Source: Siphonodentalium dalli
Taxonomy: Eukaryota > Mollusca > Scaphopoda > Gadilida > Siphonodentaliidae
DNA length: 64,000 bases
Direction of reading: 5' to 3'
Assembly (NCBI GenBank): GCA_032622095.1
Contig: CP136063.1
Span: 31,934,987-31,998,986, forward strand
The first letter of the stretch is position 1. The number at the start of each line of letters is the position of its first letter. Shown here one piece after another: positions 58,991 through 64,000 of this stretch. The position numbers and the translations under genes are program-made. The notes beneath the pieces are model-generated. The model did no database searches. It saw nothing but the letters and a program-made list of their open reading frames with translations, and had not been told where the DNA came from.

Positions 58991-60246
58991 TCTATGGAAA
59001 GTTCCTAGCCAAAGGGTTGATTTGATGAAGATTTCCAACAGTTGAAAGTATTGAAATAACAGTCAACTGTTGCAACATTCCAACCCAGTGGGTGCAAATT
59101 TATGTCCCATTTCTATTTGTGAATTCATGCATTCCTTATTGTCATAAAAATACATTTGAGGGCTCGCAAATTACGTTTACGTATAGTCATATTAGCTAAT
59201 TATGCTTAAGAATATTCAGGGCTCAAAATAGATTTAATATAGAGAGAATCCAATTAGTCATAAAGCACTGAAAATTGAAAAATACACTTAAGCGCACTGC
59301 CATTACGCTAAAGCATAACATATTTTCATAGCCTTATTACCTTACATATAATGATATCATTTAAAGGACTTATTCGCTCTAGAAACTACAAAACGCAATC
59401 GGAAAGCCCTCCCTGCTGTGATTAAAATGATCCAAGTCCAATTCCGATCGCATAATAAATAACCCGTAAAATAAATAAATAATACCAGCACCGGTATTCG
59501 GAGATTTCCGTGACTAAACTACGAGTGACGTACTTGTGGGGAGCGAATTAAAAACACAGATTTGGAGCCGGAGTTTATTATGCAGACTACGAGGACGTAA
59601 TCGTAAGTCAGCCGATACTAAAATGCGGAGTCGTATGTGCGCGTGTGGTGTATAGATTACGTTTCGCTTTGGCCGTTTATCTGGAATAGAAGACAATAGC
59701 TATGTGAATAAAGTAATTAATAGCCCCTAGAATGATTGTTGTTTTTGTAGCCATTAATAATTAACATGCCGGCACATGTCTGTTTTGGTAAATAGATGGC
59801 AGTAATAGTGCTTTGATTGTCTCGCGTACTCACTCGGTGATTTGTAATCACTCAGTGACTATTCATCAGTGTCAGTCGCGAACTTGTTTGCACTCTATAT
59901 GCCACAAAGTGAATAGAAAGAATTCGAACATTATCTCTCTGATCATACATATATAAGAAGCGCCCAAATTTATATAAACACTGGGCTGAATAATGTTAAC
60001 TCTATTGATGCGCCTTTGTTTTGTGTTTGTTTGTTGTTTTACTTTCGATATAAATATCCCGAGTATCTGTCATCTCCACATACTCTGGCAGCAAGTGGAG
60101 CGAACAAGTCCGATTTTATTTGGCTTAATTAGTTCCTTGTTGTCAGAGCGTCAACACGAGTGAGTTGTGCGGTCGCCACTTCGGTTGTAACTGCCCTCGT
60201 GGGGACGCCAGACTGAGATGGTTTTGGATTAGGCTCAGGACGGATT
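58991..60246. other. Upstream region of the 263-codon frame; TATA-like box
   Basis: No gene is recognised up to about 59900. TATATAAG at 59950-59957 could be a core promoter for the frame starting at 60247. GC content rises sharply from about 60090. TTAAGCGC-type motifs occur near 59210-59300. Confidence 0.35.
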
Positions 60247-61038
60247 ATGGAGCTAATCCCTGACGCCGCGTTGGCTGCTATACAGAGAAGCCGGTTAGTG
60301 GGCGCTGTTAGTTGGTCTCTCCAAGATAACAGGGGCTCTATGGTTCTCTGTGTAGAATTCCGGACAGAAGATGCTGGCATCCAGAAGTCTTCTGCCGAGT
60401 ACAGGAACTCCAAGACCCGCTGTACCATGAAGAAGGGGCCTCCCAAGAGAAAGACACCCTCACAGAAAAGAAGGGACGCTGCCAGACGGGCGAAATGGAA
60501 GAAGCAGAAGGGGGTGACTGTATATCGGCCAGTCGCCCCTCCCCGTGTGGCTCAGCCGTCCAAAGTCATAGCCGGCGGGTCGAAGTTGTCTGAGAGACGC
60601 CCAGACGACTCGACCTGCATGGAGACTGACGACATAGTACCAGCTAGCAGGGATTCCGTGTATCTGCTGGAGGTCCCTGCTGTCGTCGTCGAGGCTAGCG
60701 GAGACAGGGACGTGGATACCACCCCAGATGTTCCTGCCGCCAGCTTCGACGTGGAACTGGATAGTTTTACACCTCGGACACCGGATTACCAACACATCCC
60801 GGTGTCCTCCAGCTCCTCCACCAGCAACTACAACACCAGCGCAGACTCCGCCCATGAAGAACTCATGGCTGAGGCCGACAAACAGATTGCATTGTCACAA
60901 GAGGCGCGGAGGATATCAGCAATCAACGATCAGCGACATCAACGTTTCTTACAACAGCTCCAACAGAAATCTCCTCCGTCACCACAATCATCAACAGAAA
61001 AGCCAAACCCAAAAAATAAAAGGAAAAAGAAAAAATAA
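60247..61038 (+). CDS. GC-rich 263-residue protein of unknown function, basic, low complexity
   Basis: An ATG frame of 263 codons in a context (GGATTATGG) acceptable for initiation, followed 40 bp later by AATAAA. Residues 20-40 form a compact W-S-L-Q-D-N-R-G ... V-L-C-V-E-F-R-T stretch. Residues 62-89 are strongly basic (K-K-G-P-P-K-R-K-T-P-S-Q-K-R-R-D-A-A-R-R). Residues 90-200 are Pro/Ser/Asp-rich and probably disordered. Residues 203-240 are a likely helix or coiled coil, and the C-terminus is a K-N-K-R-K-K-K-K nuclear-localisation-like tail. The basic P-S-Q-x-R-R-D motif recurs, as far as I recall, in retroelement-encoded proteins of marine invertebrates, so a gag/ORF1-like origin is possible. 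GC content is far above the neighbours. Both strands are open here because of the composition; the plus frame is preferred for its start, polyadenylation signal and sensible composition. Confidence 0.5.
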   Translation: MELIPDAALAAIQRSRLVGAVSWSLQDNRGSMVLCVEFRTEDAGIQKSSAEYRNSKTRCTMKKGPPKRKTPSQKRRDAARRAKWKKQKGVTVYRPVAPPRVAQPSKVIAGGSKLSERRPDDSTCMETDDIVPASRDSVYLLEVPAVVVEASGDRDVDTTPDVPAASFDVELDSFTPRTPDYQHIPVSSSSSTSNYNTSADSAHEELMAEADKQIALSQEARRISAINDQRHQRFLQQLQQKSPPSPQSSTEKPNPKNKRKKKK

Positions 61039-61078
61039 TCACCATCACAAAATGCTTACCATTTTTTTTCTTCACACC

Positions 61079-61084
61079 AATAAA
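61079..61084 (+). promoter_or_regulatory. AATAAA polyadenylation signal
   Basis: AATAAA, 40 bp after the stop codon of the 60247-61038 frame, on the same strand. A GT-rich downstream element is not obvious. Confidence 0.4.
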
Positions 61085-62559
61085 GGCAACAACATGGGGG
61101 ATTAAGGGGAGGACCATTCGGTCCTTCCGACAATCCCGGGCTAGCCCCCCGAACCACTCATTCTCTATCTCCACATATTCCAAGATGGCTAGTAGATGTA
61201 GTGTGTTCAGTTGTGGGCGAGCTAGCGATCCATTATTTAGTACCTCCAAAAAGACAACACAGTGCGTAATTTAGAACGCTCTTTATTGTCTACCGCGTTT
61301 GGGAGACGGAAGCATGGACGCTCTTTATATTTAATTGTCACAATACCACATACAAAATCACCCATGACATTGAAATAGAGCACGTTCATAATTGAGAACG
61401 CTCTTTATTGTCTACACCGCGACGAAAACATGGACGCTCTTTATTAGAGGCAATCATTGGAGTTTTTCTATGCTAACAATTCAAAAAAAATCCTCTCTAG
61501 AAACTCAATATGTGCCATCAAAACGTAAAATAAAACAAACAGCAAACTGAAAAACAATGCCAGGCTAGCCTTCAATTAAAAAAAATATCGTTATACCAAA
61601 CTGCAGCCTAACTAATAATTATTGTAGTTTCAACAGTCTGTTGTGTATTCGAGTGAATTATTTTGTTTACTCACTTATCGAGCTTGACTGGAAGGATTTT
61701 AGCAAGCTGTTCACAGTCGTGCACTTCTCCACACAAAATGTTTCGTGTGAAGAAACAGACAGGAACATTATTATGACGAATTCAAGCCATCATGATACAT
61801 GTACTAGTACAATAACTACCACCTTTTTAATCACACCATTTGTAATTAATTGTACGCATATAGCGCACAACGGGGTGACACTAATGTGTAAACTAGCTTC
61901 CGAAATTGGTACCATACAACGAAGAATGAAGTACCGGCATATGGCCTAACTTGTATTCTTTCAGAAACAGTTAAATTAGTTTTGCACGAAATTCCGCTCG
62001 CTCATTGCATTTCTGCATAAATTAATCTCATTTCAAATAACTTTTATCGCATCAAAGTGCATTTTAGCCATCATTATTCGTTATATAATTCACATTCTAG
62101 TAAAGCCAGTTCATAATTCAGCACATTCAAACAGTTTTATTCCGTGATCGCTATGTATCGTAAAGGCTTAGGTAATTATCCAGCGTAATTTATCAACTCG
62201 TTACGCGATTGGCGGAATTATTTCAAGCTCCACCCACCGCTGTCATCGGTAAGCGTCGATGCAGATGATCGGTCATGTGACCGCGTTGTGGTCATGTGAT
62301 CGCACTCATTGACTGACTTCGGATATTTCAGCGATATTTTTAATATCATAATAATATAAATACTATCTGCTCGATTTTGAATTTTCTTGGCGAAATGGGT
62401 CTGTTAGACATATATTATTATTATTATGACGATATAAAAAAAAAATTTTGAGAGACTAATTCCTTTAAGCTATATATTTGTCAAAAGTTACTAGCGTCAG
62501 GAATTGGCTGCATCCATTTCAGCTTCAGGTGAGTTTTCACATATGGAATAAGCGTAATG
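61085..62559. other. No firm gene; duplicated AACGCTCTTTATTGTCTAC segment
   Basis: GAACGCTCTTTATTGTCTAC ... CATGGACGCTCTTTAT occurs twice (61270-61330 and 61398-61446). A 29-codon ATG frame at 61185-61274 begins M-A-S-R-C-S-V-F-S-C-G and could be a lost first exon, but nothing confirms it. A 102-codon frame at 61641-61949 lacks an ATG and any domain. Confidence 0.35.
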
Positions 62560-62850
62560 GTTTACACTTAAGTTTAATAGATTATGCTTTGAAAAGCATA
62601 ATGGAAATCTGAATTACGCTCAAGCATAATGTCTTAATGCATTACACTTAAGCGTAATTGGCTATTAAATGTAAATTTGAACTCCCTTACAATATGGGAC
62701 ATGGTTTTAATATTTACTTCTTATTTGCACTTAAGCTTAAATATGAAAATTATGATCCTTTCGTGCTTAAGCGTAAATGATTTGCATTTAAGCATAAATA
62801 ATTTGCATTTAAGCGCAAATAAGGAATAAATGTAAAAGTGCATCCTATTC
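62560..62850. repeat. CTTAAGCGTAA-type palindromic short repeats
   Basis: Units such as ACACTTAAGTTTAAT, ACGCTCAAGCATAAT, ACACTTAAGCGTAATT and GCTTAAGCGTAAATGATTTGC recur about every 20-40 bp. They match the flanks of the piggyBac-like element at 37.3 and 38.9 kb and a weaker cluster at 59160-59310. Confidence 0.65.
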
Positions 62851-63394
62851 CATAAACATGACCTAAAGTTCTAAACCTGATAAATTACTGTGGACATGAA
62901 CAATTTCAAACAGCATGACAAATTTTTATCAAATATACTGAGAAATTTATTTTTCAACTTGAAGTATTTTTGATGAAAATTTGTTATGTCTTATCCATTG
63001 ACAAAGGCATAATCTTATTTGTTGAGTTTGAAATGTTCTGTCACTTCTCTATCGTGTTGGTGCCAATTTTTGAGCTTGTGTGCTGATACAAAATACGTGT
63101 GAAGATTTCGTGTAAAGTTGAAGTCGAAACCGAAAGCATCCTATAATTTATAGTTATTTGATACATACATGTCAAGATTCCCGAAGATAAGATTGTCCGA
63201 CCATCAGGAAACATATCTGTGATCGCCCATTGAACCAGTCTAAGTTATTTGCTGTGATTTTAACACTAGAATGTGATTCAGTTGCTTCGAAATAAAATGG
63301 CGACCTCCAATCTGGCCATGTGCTACACGGAAACAGTAATGATAACTCTTGAAGACTATCGGTCAAAACCAATATATGGTATTGAACATGTCCT
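62851..63394. other. Continuation of the repeat related to 39170-39330; no gene
   Basis: ACCTGATAAATTACTG ... CAAATATACTGA ... TTATGTCTTATCCATTG parallels 39173-39310. After about 63010 the sequence is unique-looking without supported frames. Confidence 0.4.
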
Positions 63395-63462
63395 CAAAAC
63401 CAAGGGATTCAGATTTGGTTTTGATCAAAACCAAGGGAATCAGATTTGGTATTGATCAATAC
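63395..63462 (+). repeat. ~33-bp tandem duplication at the LINE border
   Basis: AAACCAAGGGATTCAGATTT GGTTTTGATC is followed directly by AAAACCAAGGGAATCAGATT TGGTATTGATC. It ends about 25 bp before the open LINE frame. Confidence 0.7.
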
Positions 63463-63481
63463 CAACAAAAACCGAATATAT

Positions 63482-64000
63482 TGTCAGTGTACTGCTGACA
63501 AATGCAATGGACTTGTTTCCATTGTCGAGGATTGCCTATCTTCCGTAAAACGTTGGATGCTAACAAACAAGCTAAAGCTCAACGATGACAAGATGGAAGT
63601 GATGTGGTGTGCCAAGCGATCCGCCCTCAATACTGTCACTATCCATGATATTAACATAGGCGGCAAACCGATTCACTTCGGCGACACTGCAACAAATCGC
63701 GGCATTTGGTTGGATTCAATTCTTTCCGGTTCGCAACAAATCTCCAATGTTTGCAAAACTGTTTATTTCGAAATTAGACGACTCGGTCAGATTCGGAAGT
63801 TTTTGACCGTCGATGCCACGAAAAGGCTTGTTTCCTCTTTCATCCTAAGTCGTATAGACTACTGCAACTCGCTTCTTTTCGAGGTCCCGGACAATCAACT
63901 TCAGCGACTCATTAACGTTGCAACACGAATTGTTTCCTGGACAAAGAAATCCGAACACATTACCCCTGTTCTTGCTGATCTCCACTGCCTATCCACAAAC
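63482..64000 (+). pseudogene. 3' part of CR1/L2-type LINE reverse transcriptase, runs off the window
   Basis: One plus-strand frame stays open from 63482 to base 64000. It matches the region after the catalytic YADD of CR1/L2/Jockey-group reverse transcriptases: V-K-R-W-M-L-T-N-K-L-K-L-N-D-D-K (thumb entry), G-I-W-L-D-S-I-L-S (the G-V-x-L-D block), I-R-K-F-L-T, S-R-I-D-Y-C-N-S-L-L and, at the end, H-I-T-P-V-L-A-D-L-H. The N-terminal endonuclease, fingers and palm are absent because the similarity begins only at about 63488, so the copy is 5'-truncated, as is usual for LINEs. The remaining frame has no stop inside the window. Its C-terminus and 3' UTR lie beyond the window. Confidence 0.8.

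Noticed and set aside
60460-60855. 131-codon minus-strand and 125-codon plus-strand frames in the GC-rich island
   Set aside because: Long open frames on several phases result from high GC content. They have no start context, polyadenylation signal or motif comparable to the 263-codon frame.

Overview
This is a 64-kb window of an AT-rich animal genome dominated by repeats. Single-exon C2H2 zinc-finger arrays, a Penelope-like retroelement, a CR1/L2-type LINE, BED-finger hAT and TTAA-flanked DNA transposons, tandem-core elements with a Helitron-like end, and many TACATGTA motifs fit a marine lophotrochozoan, most likely a mollusc. The species cannot be named from the sequence. No bacterial-style operon, rRNA, tRNA or CRISPR array was seen. 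The one convincing host gene is the zinc-finger gene at 33654-35279. A GC-rich 263-codon frame at 60247-61038 is a second candidate of unknown function.

Left third (1-15.4 kb): a decayed plus-strand zinc-finger array (241-655) leads through transitional units into a 13.6-kb satellite of about 214 copies of a 64-bp monomer (830-14473). The satellite ends against a decayed minus-strand zinc-finger array (14474-15360). The monomer itself is a zinc-finger coding unit: 42 of its bases align without gaps to the finger/linker unit of the intact gene, and the other 22 follow from a 20-bp deletion. A full-length, undeleted intermediate sits at 773-829, beside the first monomer. This is the most striking observation in the window.

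Middle (15.4-36.6 kb): a 110-bp palindrome; a mosaic of direct and inverted repeats around a fragment of an SGNH-hydrolase domain; copies of a TTAA-flanked inverted-repeat element; and a heavily broken 2.1-kb minus-strand copy of an invertebrate multicopy gene family carrying HEEGDT and LTGCDT blocks, with a 0.5-kb plus-strand fragment of the same family nearby. Then follow a 4.2-kb tandem-core mobile element, the intact 17-finger gene with decayed fingers beyond its stop codon, and a 5'-truncated Penelope-like element.

Right part (36.6-64 kb): mostly nested DNA transposons. A piggyBac-like element with TTAA duplications lies in an older repeat. A 1.4-kb element occurs as an inverted pair (47.2-49.9 and 55.2-56.6 kb); the left copy was split by a 1.28-kb hAT element with a perfect 8-bp target duplication, and the right copy keeps the matching empty site. 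Further tandem-core elements, MITEs, short tandem repeats and long poly-C/poly-G runs follow. The window ends inside a LINE reverse-transcriptase frame that continues past base 64000.

The genes do not form a pathway. The window reads as a zinc-finger cluster that has decayed and partly turned into satellite DNA, embedded in layered transposon insertions. All family names are from memory of conserved motifs; no database search was run.
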